Positions 41,977 to 51,923 of a stretch of 64,000 bases of DNA are shown piece by piece. The position numbers and the translations under genes were made by a program. How positions within the stretch are numbered: position 1 is the stretch's first letter; each line of letters starts with the position of its first letter. The notes beneath the pieces are model-generated. The model made no database searches. It saw only the letters and a program-made list of their open reading frames with translations, and was not told where the DNA came from. This DNA comes from Stappia sp. (GTDB taxonomy: Bacteria; Pseudomonadota; Alphaproteobacteria; Rhizobiales; Stappiaceae). Location: assembly GCF_040110915.1 (NCBI RefSeq), contig NZ_CP157793.1, positions 880,939 through 944,938 on the forward strand, read 5' to 3'.

Positions 41977-42804
41977 TCAGCAGGCGCCGCGCAGCATGCC
42001 CGCCAGCGTATGCGTGAGATCGCTGCCGGGATCGGCGAGCGGCGCGATGACGGTGAAATGGTTGTCCGTTCCCCGCACGTCGAGCTCCGTGGCGACGCCG
42101 CCGCGTCCCCAGACGTCGACGACGACCCGCGACTGGCGCAGGAATTCCGAGGATTCCCCGCCGCCGACGGCGGCGATCAACCGCGTGCCCGCCGGGGCGC
42201 CGAAGGCGATCGGCGAGGCGGCGATGGCCTCCGCGCGGGTGAGCCGCAGCTTGGCGTTGAGCGAGGTGTCGATGAGCGGCTGAAGGTCGAACAGTCCGGA
42301 AATCGACAGGCCCGCCGGCACGAGGCGCGGCGGCAGTCCGCGCTGTCCCCAATCGGTCGCCAGCAGCGTGGCCGTCAGATGGCCGCCGGCGGAATGCCCG
42401 AAGGCCACGACCGGTTTGCGATAGCGCTCCCACAGATGACCGGTAAGGCGGCGGATTTCCTCCATGATGTCGGGAATGCGCACGTCCGGGCACAGCGAAT
42501 AATTCGCGACCGCGCAGGGAAGGCCGTTTTCGACCAGTCCGCGCGCCATGTGCGAGAAGAAACTGCGGTCGAGCGCCTGCCAGTAGCCGCCGTGGATGAA
42601 GAGCCCCAGCGCACCCTGCGCGGGCATGCCACCCGCCGGCAGGAAGAGGTCGTAGGTGGTGCGCTCCGACAGTTCATACGGAACCGCCAGGTCCGCCGTC
42701 GCCACCGCGCGGAAGGCGGAGGCATCGCGGGCCCAGCCTTCGATAAGGGCAGGGTGCTCGGGGACAAGCGCCCGGTTGTTGTATTCCGCTTCGTAATCTA
42801 TCAC
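41977..42804 (-). CDS. Alpha/beta hydrolase of the kynurenine-formamidase-like group
   Basis: A 275-residue esterase. The oxyanion motif is LGLFIHGGYWQALDRS (HGGYW), the nucleophile Ser is in VAFGHSAGGHLTATLL, and the probable acid and His are near AVGGGESSEF and RGTDNHFTVI. The N-terminus DYEAEYNNRALVPEHPALIE is typical of proteins annotated as arylformamidase-like or BD-FAE carboxylesterases. No tryptophan-degradation genes are nearby, so the physiological substrate is open. It starts 42 bases before pepN on the same strand and may be co-transcribed with it. Confidence 0.85.
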   Translation of the reverse strand: MIDYEAEYNNRALVPEHPALIEGWARDASAFRAVATADLAVPYELSERTTYDLFLPAGGMPAQGALGLFIHGGYWQALDRSFFSHMARGLVENGLPCAVANYSLCPDVRIPDIMEEIRRLTGHLWERYRKPVVAFGHSAGGHLTATLLATDWGQRGLPPRLVPAGLSISGLFDLQPLIDTSLNAKLRLTRAEAIAASPIAFGAPAGTRLIAAVGGGESSEFLRQSRVVVDVWGRGGVATELDVRGTDNHFTVIAPLADPGSDLTHTLAGMLRGAC

Positions 42805-42918
42805 GCTGCACCGCTCCTGTTCGCACCTGCCGTCTTACCCGCAGACGGCGCGTCAGGACAAGGACCGCCGGCGCCGGGCGTGAACCGGAGCGGAGCGGAC
42901 CGACCGGGAAACAAAACG

Positions 42919-44838
42919 ATGATCGCACGCCTCAGGGACTACTCACGCAAGCGGATACGGGGCATCTCGATGACGCTGCTCGTCGGCGCGGCCTTCGGCA
43001 CGTTGCTCGCGGTGTCGATGCTGCTCGTGCTCTCGCTCGCCGTGACCGCCAATGTGCGCAACACGTTTTCTCTTCTCAACGACAAGGCGATCCTCGCCAC
43101 CAACGCGCTGGAACGGCGGGTGCGCGGGCATCTCGCTCTGGCGCAGGACGCGGTCGAGGCGCTCAAGACGCAGTTCGACGACCGTTCGCACGACCTGTCC
43201 GCCTTCGACGAGCTGCGGCCGATCATGCTCGCCGCCGTGCATGCCAATCCCTCGATCGACGTGCTGGTCGTCTCCGGTCCGAACGGGGACGAGGAGTTCG
43301 GGATCTTTCGCGCGGCGTCGGGCACGCTGTGGCCGTTCCGCCGGCGCGAGGTGCCCGACGCGGCGCGCCGCTACGCGCTGCCGCGCGTGGCGGCCGGCTC
43401 GCCGCCGACCTGGGGACCGCTGCTGCCGGCCGACGACACGCTCTATGCCAATGTCACGGTGCCGCTGGTCACCGGCGGGGCGCTGTCCGGCTATCTCACG
43501 GCGGCGATCTCGATCGAGGAAATCGCGCGCTCGGTCCGCCAGCTCGACGACGGCCCCTTCGCCACCGTGTTCATCATCGCCAACGGCGACGAGGTGATCG
43601 CCCATTCCGATCTGGATCGCCTGCCGCTGGTCGACGGCCGGGTGCCGCGCCTTCCCGCCTCGATCGCCGAGCTCGGCGATCCCGCGCTCATGCGGCTGCG
43701 CGACAGTCCGCCGCTGGACAACTTCCAGCAGGCGAGCGCGGCCGGCGTCACCGTTCGCGATCTGGAGACCGAGGGCGACGGGCCGGATTATCTGGCGATG
43801 ACCAAGACGCTGGCCGGCTACGGGCCCGGCCTGTGGACGGTCGGTCAGTACTACGAGGCGTCGAGCGTGACGCGCGAGGTGCGCCGGCTGATCGGGTCGG
43901 CGGCGGTGGGGCTGGTGTCGATCCTGATCGCGGTCGTCCTCTCCATCCTGCTGGTGCGCCGCGCCGCGCGGCCCCTGAAGGAGATCGCGGATCGCGCCGA
44001 CCACATCGCCGCGCTCGAGTTCGACCGCGTGGCGCCGCTGCCGCGCAGCCGCATCAACGAGCTCGATCAGGTCTACCGGGCCTTCAACGCCATGGTCGAC
44101 GGGCTGAAGGCGATGAACCCCTATGTGCCGCGCTCCCTGTTCCGCAAGCTGATGCGGCTCGGCGTCGATACCGCCGCCGAGGCGCAGGAGCGCGATCTCA
44201 CCCTCATCTTCACCGACATCGTCGGCTTCACCTCGCTGTCGGAGCATCTGAGCGCGGCCGACACCGCCCGCATGCTCAACGATCACTTCGCGCTGCTCGT
44301 GGAGGCGGTCGAGGCGGAAGGGGGCACGGTGGACAAATTCGTCGGCGACGGCATGCTGGCCTTCTGGGGCGCGCCCGACACGCGCCCCGACCACGCCGAG
44401 GCGGCGGTGCGGGCGAGCCTTGCCATCGCGACCGCCGTGCGCCGCGCCAACGCGCGGGCCGAGGCCGACGGCGGCCATCCCGTCCGGGTTCGGATCGGCC
44501 TGCACACCGGCCGGGTGGTGGTGGGCAATGTGGGTGCGCGCGACCGCTGGAATTACACGGTCGTCGGCGATGCGGTGAACCTGTGCGAGCGCCTGCAGGC
44601 GCTCGGTCGCGACATCGCGCCGGACTCGGATGTGGTGATCCTGGCAAGTGACGCGGCCATGGCGCGTCTGGCGGACGTTCCGGCCCGGGCGGAAGGAACG
44701 CATGTGCTGCGCGGCCGCCAGAGCGCGGTCAGCGTCTGGCGGCTCGATCTCCCGCCCGAGGGCCTGCCGGCCGAGGATCAGCAGGGCGGAATGGCGGGTG
44801 CGCAGGCGCGCTACGCGCGCGATGCGGCGGGCGACTGA
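42919..44838 (+). CDS. Class III adenylate/guanylate cyclase with Cache-type sensor and HAMP
   Basis: A 639-residue receptor cyclase. TM1 is about 17-40 (MTLLVGAAFGTLLAVSMLLV), with a periplasmic Cache-like sensor of about 280 residues (FLYANVTVPLV-type strands). TM2 is about 325-348 (VGLVSILIAVVLSILLVRRA). The HAMP begins ARPLKEIADRADHIAALEF, and the catalytic domain starts near 428. Metal Asp residues are in LIFTDIVGFTSLSE and GDGMLAFWGAP. The Lys of VDKFVGD and Thr of NYTVVGDAVN form a Lys/Thr pair, typical of adenine-specific class IIIb enzymes. The transition-state Asn and Arg are in VNLCERL. All catalytic residues look intact, so cAMP production is likely. Confidence 0.92.
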   Translation: MIARLRDYSRKRIRGISMTLLVGAAFGTLLAVSMLLVLSLAVTANVRNTFSLLNDKAILATNALERRVRGHLALAQDAVEALKTQFDDRSHDLSAFDELRPIMLAAVHANPSIDVLVVSGPNGDEEFGIFRAASGTLWPFRRREVPDAARRYALPRVAAGSPPTWGPLLPADDTLYANVTVPLVTGGALSGYLTAAISIEEIARSVRQLDDGPFATVFIIANGDEVIAHSDLDRLPLVDGRVPRLPASIAELGDPALMRLRDSPPLDNFQQASAAGVTVRDLETEGDGPDYLAMTKTLAGYGPGLWTVGQYYEASSVTREVRRLIGSAAVGLVSILIAVVLSILLVRRAARPLKEIADRADHIAALEFDRVAPLPRSRINELDQVYRAFNAMVDGLKAMNPYVPRSLFRKLMRLGVDTAAEAQERDLTLIFTDIVGFTSLSEHLSAADTARMLNDHFALLVEAVEAEGGTVDKFVGDGMLAFWGAPDTRPDHAEAAVRASLAIATAVRRANARAEADGGHPVRVRIGLHTGRVVVGNVGARDRWNYTVVGDAVNLCERLQALGRDIAPDSDVVILASDAAMARLADVPARAEGTHVLRGRQSAVSVWRLDLPPEGLPAEDQQGGMAGAQARYARDAAGD

Positions 44839-44867
44839 GCCGCTGTGTTACGGGCACGACATTCTTT

Positions 44868-44883
44868 TGTGATTTGCATCACT
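44868..44883. promoter_or_regulatory. CRP/FNR-type palindrome
   Basis: TGTGATTTGCATCACT matches the CRP half-sites TGTGA and TCACA with six bases between, with one mismatch in the last position. It touches a candidate -35 hexamer. It lies 29 bases after a cyclase gene and about 300 before the peptide ABC operon. Confidence 0.6.
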
Positions 44884-45003
44884 TGTCATTACAGTTGCGA
44901 TGCCATTCTGGATCCGGCCGTCTCCGTGCCCCATGGGCAAGATCGGAGCGGAGGGAAGACCGGAGCGGACTGGACAATCGCGCCGCTGCCCGACCTGTGT
45001 GCG

Positions 45004-45033
45004 GGTGATCCGTCTGCGGGCGACCCGTCCGCC
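45004..45033 (+). repeat. Imperfect 15-base tandem repeat in the ABC operon leader
   Basis: GGTGATCCGTCTGCG (45004-45018) and GGCGACCCGTCCGCC (45019-45033), 11 of 15 identical. Confidence 0.6.
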
Positions 45034-45185
45034 GGACGGTCGTGTCGCGAGGAAAGGCACGGCCTGAGCCGGGCTGAGCGGACATGGGCAGGCTGGACGG
45101 TCGGAGAGGCCGGGCGACCGGGTGAAAGAGAACGAGTGAGAACGAGAGGCGAAAGGGAACGCATGCCGGAGGAGGGCGGTCGCCA

Positions 45186-47081
45186 GTGAACGTGTTGTCG
45201 GTCGACCGACTGAGCGTCGAGTTCGTGACGGCGGAGGGCCGCGCGCGCGCCGTGCGGGACGTCTCCTTCGACGTGCCGCGCAATCGCACGGTCGCGCTGG
45301 TCGGCGAGTCGGGCTCCGGCAAGACCGTGATCTCCCAGACGATCATGGGTTTGCTGCCGGAAAAGGCCGAGATCACCGGCGGGCGCGTGCTGTTCCAGGA
45401 CGTCGAACAGTCCGGCGGTCCGGTCGATATCGCGGCGCTCGGGCGCAAGAGCCCGGCCATGCGCGCGATTCGCGGCAACCGCATCGCGATCATCTTCCAG
45501 GAGCCGATGACCTCCCTGTCGCCGCTGCACACGATCGGCGACCAGATCGGCGAGGCGGCGGCGCTGCATCGCAATGTCTCGCTGCCCGAGGCGCGCGAGC
45601 TGACGCGCGACATGCTGCGCCTCGTGCGCTTTCCCGATCCCGACCGGGCCTTGCAGTCCTATCCCTTCGAGCTGTCGGGCGGGCTGCGCCAGCGCGCGAT
45701 GATCGCCATGGCGATGATCTGCCGTCCCGCGCTGCTCATCGCGGATGAGCCCACCACCGCGCTGGACGTGACGATCCAGGCGGAAATCCTCAAGCTCATC
45801 AAGGATGTGCAGGCCGAGCTGCATATGTCGGTGCTGCTGATCACCCATGATTTCGGTGTCGTCGCCAACATGGCCGACGAGGTGGTGGTGATCTATCACG
45901 GCCAGATCATGGAAAAGGGCAGCGCCGAGGCGCTGTTCTCCAATCCGCGTCACGACTATCTCAAGGCGTTGCTTCACGCCGTGCCGCGCTTCGGCATGGA
46001 GGCGGGCGAGCGTCTCGTGCCGATCCGCCCGATCGAGCCGCATGCCGAGGGCTTTCTGAAAAGCGGCCGGGCGCAGCATGTCGCCACCGGCGCGCCGCTC
46101 GTCACGCTGACCGGGGTCACCAAGCGCTTCACGATCCGCAAGGGCAGTTTCTTCGGCTCCCGGGCGAACACGCTGCTGGCGCTGGACAACGTCAATCTGA
46201 CCGTCAATCGCGGCGAGTGCCTCGGGCTCGTGGGCGAATCCGGGTCGGGCAAGACGACGACGGCCAAGGCGATCCTGCGCGCGCTGGAGATCGACGAAGG
46301 AGAGATCCACTACGACGCGGGCAACGGGCCGCGCGACGTGGCGCATCTCGCCGGCGCCGATCTGCTCGACTACAGGCGCCGGGTGCAGCTCATCTTCCAG
46401 GATCCGTTTTCCTCGCTCAATCCGCGCATGACGGTGAACGACATCCTTCTGGAGCCCTTGATCATCCACAAGGTCGGCACGGCGGAGGAGCGGGCGGAGC
46501 GGGTGCGCGAGCTGATGCGCCTGGTCGGGCTCGATCCGCGCTACCTGCGCCGCTATCCGCATTCCTTTTCCGGCGGCCAGCGCCAGCGCATCGGCATCGC
46601 CCGGGCGCTTGCGCTCAATCCCGAGTTTCTGCTGTGCGACGAGCCGACCTCCGCGCTCGACGTTTCGGTGCAGGCGCAGATCCTCAATCTTCTCAAGGAT
46701 CTGAAGACCGAACTCGGCCTGACCTATCTCTTCGTCAGCCACAATCTCGCGGTGGTCGACTATATCGCCGACCGGATCGCCGTGATGTGCCGGGGCCGGG
46801 TCGTCGAACTCGCCCCGACGCGGCAGCTCATCGAGCAGCCGATCCACCCCTACACGCGCGCGCTGCTCGACTCCGTGCCCGAGCCGGACCTCGACGCGCC
46901 GCTCGATTTCGAGGCCCTCGACGCCGGCCGCGCATCCGAACCGGATGCCTGGCCCGAGCCCTATCGGCTCGTCGAGGGCGCGACGCCGGTGCTGGTGGAA
47001 GCCGCGCCGGGCCATTTCGTGTGCGCGCCGGGCGACGCCGGCCGCGCATCCGCATCACCGGTCAGGGAGGCCGTATCATGA
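45186..47081 (+). CDS. Peptide-type ABC importer, fused tandem ATPase subunits (DppD-DppF-like)
   Basis: A 631-residue protein with two complete nucleotide-binding domains. The first has [36 protein letters not shown] and [15 protein letters not shown]. The second, from about 320, has [37 protein letters not shown] and [17 protein letters not shown]. The oligopeptide C-terminal extension ([15 protein letters not shown]) is present. It powers uptake with the two permeases and binding protein that follow. Such fusions occur in YejF-like and many rhizobial systems. The start is GTG 45186, preceded by GGAGGAGGGCGG and overlapping a tiny upstream frame. The stop overlaps the next ATG. Confidence 0.94.
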   Translation: MNVLSVDRLSVEFVTAEGRARAVRDVSFDVPRNRTVALVGESGSGKTVISQTIMGLLPEKAEITGGRVLFQDVEQSGGPVDIAALGRKSPAMRAIRGNRIAIIFQEPMTSLSPLHTIGDQIGEAAALHRNVSLPEARELTRDMLRLVRFPDPDRALQSYPFELSGGLRQRAMIAMAMICRPALLIADEPTTALDVTIQAEILKLIKDVQAELHMSVLLITHDFGVVANMADEVVVIYHGQIMEKGSAEALFSNPRHDYLKALLHAVPRFGMEAGERLVPIRPIEPHAEGFLKSGRAQHVATGAPLVTLTGVTKRFTIRKGSFFGSRANTLLALDNVNLTVNRGECLGLVGESGSGKTTTAKAILRALEIDEGEIHYDAGNGPRDVAHLAGADLLDYRRRVQLIFQDPFSSLNPRMTVNDILLEPLIIHKVGTAEERAERVRELMRLVGLDPRYLRRYPHSFSGGQRQRIGIARALALNPEFLLCDEPTSALDVSVQAQILNLLKDLKTELGLTYLFVSHNLAVVDYIADRIAVMCRGRVVELAPTRQLIEQPIHPYTRALLDSVPEPDLDAPLDFEALDAGRASEPDAWPEPYRLVEGATPVLVEAAPGHFVCAPGDAGRASASPVREAVS

Positions 47082-48985
47082 AGCTGTGCCCAAGACATAT
47101 CGTCACCGCACTGGGGAGCATGGCCGCCATCTGGGCGCTAGGGGCGGGCGCCGCGCTCGCGCTCGATCTCAAGGAACCGCCGGCTCTGGCCGACCGGGTC
47201 GGCAAGGATCTGCCGCCGGTGGCCGAGCGGGTTCCGCGGGAGCCGCTGGTTGTCGATCTGGCGGCAAAGGGCCGGCAAATCGGCCGCTCCGGCGGCGAGA
47301 TCCAGACGATCATCGGCCGCTCGAAGGATGTGCGGCTGATCAACGTGTGGGGCTATGCCCGGCTTGTCGGCTACACCGAGGATCTGGACCTCGTGCCGGA
47401 TCTGCTGAAGGACCTCGTGTCGGAGGACGACAAGCGCTTCACCCTGCATCTGCGCGAGGGGCACAAGTGGTCGGACGGCGCGCCGTTCACCGCCGAGGAC
47501 ATCCGCTTCTGGTTCGAGGACGTCGCGAGCAATCCCGAATTGCGTCCCTCCGGCCTGCCGTCCTTCATGCTGGCGGGCGACAAGCCGCCGGTGTTCGAGG
47601 TGATCGACGAGACGACCGTGCGCTTCACCTGGGAGGCGCCCAATCCGCTGTTCGCGCCCGAACTCGCCAAGTCGCGTCCGCCCTTCATCTATCGCCCGGC
47701 GCATTACCTGAAGCAGTTTCACGCAAAATACGGCGACATGGACGAGATCGCCCGCATGGCGTCGGAGCGCAAGCTGCGCAACTGGGCCTCGTTGTTCAAC
47801 AAGATGGACGACATGTACAATGCCGGAAATCCGGATCTGCCGAGCCTGCAGCCCTGGATCCGGCTTGCCGACGACGGCGAGCGGCGCTTCGTGCTGCACC
47901 GCAACCCCTATTATCACCGCGTCGACACGGCCGGGAACCAGCTTCCCTATATCGACCGGGTTGTCATGACGGTCGCCGACAGCAAGATCATCGCCGCCAA
48001 GACGCAGGCGGGCGAATCCGATCTGCAGGCCCGCAACATCGGCTTTTCCGACATCACCATCCTCAAGCAGGGCGAGAAGAGCGGCGGCTACGAGACCTAT
48101 CTCTGGCCGATCTCCAAGGGCTCGCAGATCACGCTCAAGCCCAATCTCACCGTCAAGGACCCGGTCTGGCGCGAGGTGATGCGCGACACCCGCTTCCGCC
48201 GCGCGCTGTCGCTCGCCATCGACCGCAACCTGATCAACAAGGTGCTCTATCTCGGCTTCGGCACGCCCGGCAACGATACGGTGCTGGCGCAAAGCCCGCT
48301 GTTCAAGGAGCGCTACCGCGACCTGCACGCCGAGTTCGATCTCGATGCGGCGAACGCGCTGCTTGACGAGATGGGCCTGACCGAGCGGCGCGGCGACGGC
48401 ACCCGCCTGCTGCCGGACGGCCGCCCGCTGGAAATCATCGTCGAGGCGACCGGCGAGGCGCAGGAGCAGCTCGACGCGCTGGAACTGGTCGGCGAGACCT
48501 GGCGCCAGATCGGCGTGAGGCTCTTCCCCAAGCCGAGCCAGCGCGACATCATCCGCGAGCGGGCCCTCTCCGGCCTGCTGCAGATGTCGGTCTGGACCGG
48601 CTTCGAGAACGGTATCCCTACCTCGGAAATGCCGCCCATCGATTTCGCGCCGGTGCGCGGCGACTTTCTCTCCTGGGCGTTGTGGGGCGACTACTACGAG
48701 ACGGACGGGCAGACCGGCGAGGCGCCGGACTGGGGCCCGGCGGCGCGGCTCATCGAGCTTTATGACGCCTGGCTGGTGTCGAGCTCCAGGGAAGAACGCA
48801 CGCGGATCTGGCACGAGATGCTCGAGATCCACGCCGAGGAGACGATCCACATCGGTCTCGTGTCCGGGGTGCGTCAGCCGGTCGTGGTGCGCGGGCTCGG
48901 CAATGTTCCGAAGGAAGGGATCTACGGCTGGGATCCCGGCGCCCATTTCGGTATTCACCGCATGGACGAATTCTTCGTGAAATGA
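47078..48985 (+). CDS. Peptide/nickel-type ABC importer, periplasmic solute-binding protein
   Basis: A 635-residue protein. It has a signal peptide (VTALGSMAAIWALGAGAALA, cleavage near ALA), then an SBP family 5 body: HLREGHKWSDGAPFTAEDIR, PYIDRVVMTVADSKIIAAKT, RRALSLAIDRNLINKVLYLG and the C-terminal GVRQPVVVRGLGNVP. The family binds oligopeptides, opines or related molecules. The specificity is not readable. At 635 residues it is longer than DppA/OppA and closer to the long rhizobial binding proteins. Its ATG overlaps the ATPase stop (ATGA). Confidence 0.92.
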   Translation: MKLCPRHIVTALGSMAAIWALGAGAALALDLKEPPALADRVGKDLPPVAERVPREPLVVDLAAKGRQIGRSGGEIQTIIGRSKDVRLINVWGYARLVGYTEDLDLVPDLLKDLVSEDDKRFTLHLREGHKWSDGAPFTAEDIRFWFEDVASNPELRPSGLPSFMLAGDKPPVFEVIDETTVRFTWEAPNPLFAPELAKSRPPFIYRPAHYLKQFHAKYGDMDEIARMASERKLRNWASLFNKMDDMYNAGNPDLPSLQPWIRLADDGERRFVLHRNPYYHRVDTAGNQLPYIDRVVMTVADSKIIAAKTQAGESDLQARNIGFSDITILKQGEKSGGYETYLWPISKGSQITLKPNLTVKDPVWREVMRDTRFRRALSLAIDRNLINKVLYLGFGTPGNDTVLAQSPLFKERYRDLHAEFDLDAANALLDEMGLTERRGDGTRLLPDGRPLEIIVEATGEAQEQLDALELVGETWRQIGVRLFPKPSQRDIIRERALSGLLQMSVWTGFENGIPTSEMPPIDFAPVRGDFLSWALWGDYYETDGQTGEAPDWGPAARLIELYDAWLVSSSREERTRIWHEMLEIHAEETIHIGLVSGVRQPVVVRGLGNVPKEGIYGWDPGAHFGIHRMDEFFVK

Positions 48986-49034
48986 GGCGCGCGCGGCCCC
49001 GGGCCGCGCCCCTCCCGGTCTGGGGGACCGCTTG

Positions 49035-50060
49035 ATGGCCTTTTACATCCTGCGCCGGGTGCTGACGATGATCCCGACGCTGCTGGTGATCAGCCTGCTG
49101 ACCTTCGTGATCATCGAGCTCCCGGCGGGCGACTACATCTCCAACCAGATCGCGGCGTTGAAGACGGCCGGCGAAAGCGCCTCGATCGCCAAGCTGGAGT
49201 TCATGCGCGCCGAGTTCGCGCTCGATCGCCCGTTCTGGGAGCGGTATCTGATCTGGGTGGGGCTGTGGCCGGGCCCGCACGGCTTCGACGGCCTGTTGCA
49301 GGGCAATTGGGGCTGGTCGTTCGAATATGACCGGTCGGTGGCGGAGGTGGTCGGGCCGACCCTGCCGCTGACCATCGTGCTGAACTTCGCGACGATCCTC
49401 TTCGTCTATGTCGTCTCCTTCCCGATCGGCATCTACAGCGCGACGCGCCAGTACTCCTGGGGCGACTATGGCTTCACCTTCGTCGGCTACATCGGCCTTG
49501 CGACGCCCAACTTCCTCTTGGGCCTCATTCTGCTGTATCTAGGCAATCGCTGGTTCGGCCTGTCGGTCGGCGGCCTGATGGCGCCGGAATACGTCGGCGA
49601 ACCGTGGAGCGTCGACAAGGCGCTGTCGATCCTGGCGCATCTGATCGTGCCCACCATCGTGATCGGAACGGCCGGCACGGCGGCGATGATCCGCCGGCTG
49701 CGCGCCAATCTGCTCGACGAGTTGCACAAGCAATATGTGACGACGGCACGCGCCAAGGGCATGAGCGAGGCGCGGCTTCTGCTCAAGTATCCCTTGCGCA
49801 TGGCGCTCAATCCCTTCATCGCCGACATCGGCAATCTGATCCCGTCGCTGGTGTCCGGCTCGGTCATCGTGTCGGTGGTGCTGAACCTGCCGACCGTCGG
49901 GCCGGTGCTGCTCAACGCGCTTCAGTCCCAGGACCAGTTCCTGTCCGGCTTCATCCTGCTGTTCGTGGCGATCCTGACGCTGATCGGCATGCTCGTCTCC
50001 GACCTGTTGCTGGCGGTGCTGGATCCGCGCATTCGCCTGGGCGGAAAGGCGGCGTCATGA
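49035..50060 (+). CDS. Peptide-type ABC importer, inner-membrane permease 1 (DppB-like)
   Basis: A 341-residue permease. TM1 is at the N-terminus (FYILRRVLTMIPTLLVISLL), and the characteristic periplasmic loop is LDRPFWERYLIWVG. The transport domain has LPLTIVLNFATILFVYVVSF, the EAA-type loop KQYVTTARAKGMSEARLLLK and ALNPFIADIGNLIPSLVSGS. ATG 49035 is preferred over the overlapping TTG at 49032. It follows the binding protein by about 50 bases and overlaps permease 2 (ATGA). Confidence 0.93.
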   Translation: MAFYILRRVLTMIPTLLVISLLTFVIIELPAGDYISNQIAALKTAGESASIAKLEFMRAEFALDRPFWERYLIWVGLWPGPHGFDGLLQGNWGWSFEYDRSVAEVVGPTLPLTIVLNFATILFVYVVSFPIGIYSATRQYSWGDYGFTFVGYIGLATPNFLLGLILLYLGNRWFGLSVGGLMAPEYVGEPWSVDKALSILAHLIVPTIVIGTAGTAAMIRRLRANLLDELHKQYVTTARAKGMSEARLLLKYPLRMALNPFIADIGNLIPSLVSGSVIVSVVLNLPTVGPVLLNALQSQDQFLSGFILLFVAILTLIGMLVSDLLLAVLDPRIRLGGKAAS

Positions 50061-51232
50061 GCGTGCGCGAGGACGACCGCGTGTCCGGAACCGATCACTA
50101 CGTTAATCCCGAGCCCTTCAATCCGACGGTGGCGGAAGAGCTGACGCCGGAGCAGGAGCGCTTCTATCAGGCGTCGCAGTGGACGATCATGTGGTGGAAG
50201 TTTCGCCGCCACAAGCTCGCCGTCTGGTCCGGCGCGATCCTGATCCTGTTCTATCTGCTGGTGCCCTTCGCCGAGATCGTCGCGCCCTATACCGCGAACG
50301 ATCGCTCCAACGATCATCTTTACGCCCCGCCGCAGACATTGCACCTCTTTCACGACGGCGAGTTCGTCGGGCCCTTCGTCTACGGGCTGGAGGCGAGCGT
50401 CGACCTGGAGACGGTGCGCTGGGTCTTCACCGAGAACCGCGACGACGTGCAGCCCCTTCGCTTCTTCTGTTCCGGCTCGCCCTACATGTTCTGGGGGCTG
50501 TTCGAGGCCCGGTTCCGTCTGGTCTGCGCGGCGGAGGGCGGCACGCTCTTTCTGCTTGGAACGGACCGGCTGGGGCGCGATCTCTTCTCCGGTCTCGTCT
50601 ACGGGGCGCGCCTGTCGCTGACCGTCGGTCTCGTCGGCGTGACCATCTCCATCGTGCTCGGCCTGTTCTTCGGCGGGCTCGCCGGCTTCTTCGGCGGCTA
50701 TATCGACAGCGCGGTGCAGCGCATGATCGAGATCCTGCGCTCGCTGCCCGAACTGCCCCTGTGGATGGCGCTTTCCGCCGCTCTGCCCGTCACCTGGTCG
50801 CCGGGCTGGATCTATCTCGGCATCACCGTGATTCTCGGGCTTCTCGACTGGCCCGGGCTCGCGCGGGCCGTGCGCTCCAAGCTGCTGGCGCTGCGCGAGG
50901 AGGAATACGCGCGCGCGGCGACACTGATGGGCGCCAGGCCCGGCCGCGTGATCCGCAAGCACCTGCTGCCGGGCTTCACCAGCCACATCATCGCCTCCGC
51001 GTCCCTGTCGATCCCGGCGATGATCCTCGGCGAGACGGCGCTCTCCTACCTCAATCTGGGCCTGCGCCGGCCGGCCGTGTCCTGGGGCGTGTTGCTCAAC
51101 GAGGCGCAGGACATCTCCGTTGTGGTGGTCTATCCGTGGCTGATGGCCCCTGTCGTGCCGATCGTCATCGTGGTGCTCGCCTTCAATTTCCTGGGCGACG
51201 GTTTGCGCGACGCCGCCGACCCGTATAAGTGA
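50057..51232 (+). CDS. Peptide-type ABC importer, inner-membrane permease 2 (DppC-like)
   Basis: A 391-residue permease with the OppC-type N-terminal region (WTIMWWKFRRHKLAVWSGAI), one helix, and then an enlarged periplasmic region of about 110 residues containing FFCSGSPYMFWGLFEARFRL. Then come GTDRLGRDLFSGLVYGARLS and the permease domain with EAA loop EEEYARAATLMGARPGRVIR. It ends VLAFNFLGDGLRDAADPYK. The big periplasmic insertion is seen in YejE-like permeases and differs from plain DppC. It completes the transporter: fused ATPase, binding protein, two permeases. Confidence 0.93.
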   Translation: MSVREDDRVSGTDHYVNPEPFNPTVAEELTPEQERFYQASQWTIMWWKFRRHKLAVWSGAILILFYLLVPFAEIVAPYTANDRSNDHLYAPPQTLHLFHDGEFVGPFVYGLEASVDLETVRWVFTENRDDVQPLRFFCSGSPYMFWGLFEARFRLVCAAEGGTLFLLGTDRLGRDLFSGLVYGARLSLTVGLVGVTISIVLGLFFGGLAGFFGGYIDSAVQRMIEILRSLPELPLWMALSAALPVTWSPGWIYLGITVILGLLDWPGLARAVRSKLLALREEEYARAATLMGARPGRVIRKHLLPGFTSHIIASASLSIPAMILGETALSYLNLGLRRPAVSWGVLLNEAQDISVVVVYPWLMAPVVPIVIVVLAFNFLGDGLRDAADPYK

Positions 51233-51304
51233 GGCGGGTGCTGGACGCTCGCGTGCCTGATGACGGGGTGCTGGCCGCCAGAGGGTGCGAGACCGGAGAC
51301 GAAT

Positions 51305-51913
51305 ATGGCCAAGAACGCATCGACCGCCAACGGCTGGGACGAGGAATACCGGCGCGGGCGCTGGTCCTTCCTGCGTGACCTCTCCGAAAGCGGGCGATAC
51401 GGCATCATCGGCATGTGGCTGTCCTTGAACGGCGCGCTCGACAAGGTGCTCGACATCGGATGCGGCGAGGGGCTGCTCTACGAGCGGCTTCAGCCGATGG
51501 GGATCGGGCATTACGTCGGCGTCGATCTGGCGCCGGCCGCACTCGGCATCGCCGATGTCGACCCCGAGATCGCCGCGCTCAGGGCCGGCGATCTGCACAC
51601 CTTCACGCCGGACAAGGGCGAGACGTTCTCCGCCATCGTCTTCAACGAGGTGCTGCATTTCTCCGACGATCCGGCCGCCGCCGTCACGCGCTACCTGCCG
51701 TTCCTGGCGCCCGGCGGCGTGATCGCGGTCTCGATGTATTCGCCCAAGCGTCTGGAATCGGGCGCGAACCGCCTGATCGCCCGGCTGTGGGAGGCGACCG
51801 ACGGTCCCGACTGGGAGGTGCTCGACGACTATCGGCTGACGTCGGACAAGAAGAGCGTCACCTGGCGGCTGCGGCTGATCCGGCCGGCCGGCGCCGTCAC
51901 GCAGGACGCCTGA
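51305..51913 (+). CDS. Class I SAM-dependent methyltransferase
   Basis: A 202-residue enzyme. SAM motif I is KVLDIGCGEGLLYERL, motif II is HYVGVDLAPAALGIAD, motif III region is FNEVLHFSDDPAAAVTRYLP, and a post-motif is LAPGGVIAVSMYSP. The N-terminus NGWDEEYRRGRWSFLRDLSE resembles methyltransferases found in sugar or glycan loci. It lies 72 bases after the peptide ABC operon and converges with the glycan operon, with only ten bases between the two stop codons. It may belong functionally to the glycan genes, for example methylating a sugar, but this is inference. Confidence 0.85.
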   Translation: MAKNASTANGWDEEYRRGRWSFLRDLSESGRYGIIGMWLSLNGALDKVLDIGCGEGLLYERLQPMGIGHYVGVDLAPAALGIADVDPEIAALRAGDLHTFTPDKGETFSAIVFNEVLHFSDDPAAAVTRYLPFLAPGGVIAVSMYSPKRLESGANRLIARLWEATDGPDWEVLDDYRLTSDKKSVTWRLRLIRPAGAVTQDA

Positions 51914-51923
51914 TCCGGCGCGC

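Larger units (their letters stand above)
44839..45185 (+). other. 347-base intergenic leader of the peptide ABC operon
   Basis: No gene was recognised. The first 70 bases are A+T-richer and hold the CRP-type palindrome and a possible -35 (TTGTCA, 44883-44888) without a convincing -10. The rest is purine-rich (repeated GGAGCGGA, GAGAACGAGA) with a 15-base imperfect tandem repeat. A nine-codon reading frame (ATG 45163) ends exactly on the next gene's GTG (GTGA) and may serve as a translated leader. Confidence 0.6.

Noticed and set aside
39286-42918. Open frame extending 1211 codons upstream of the Cache-HAMP cyclase
   Set aside because: It runs antisense through pepN and the hydrolase with no motif. 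The cyclase clearly begins at ATG 42919 just before its first membrane helix.
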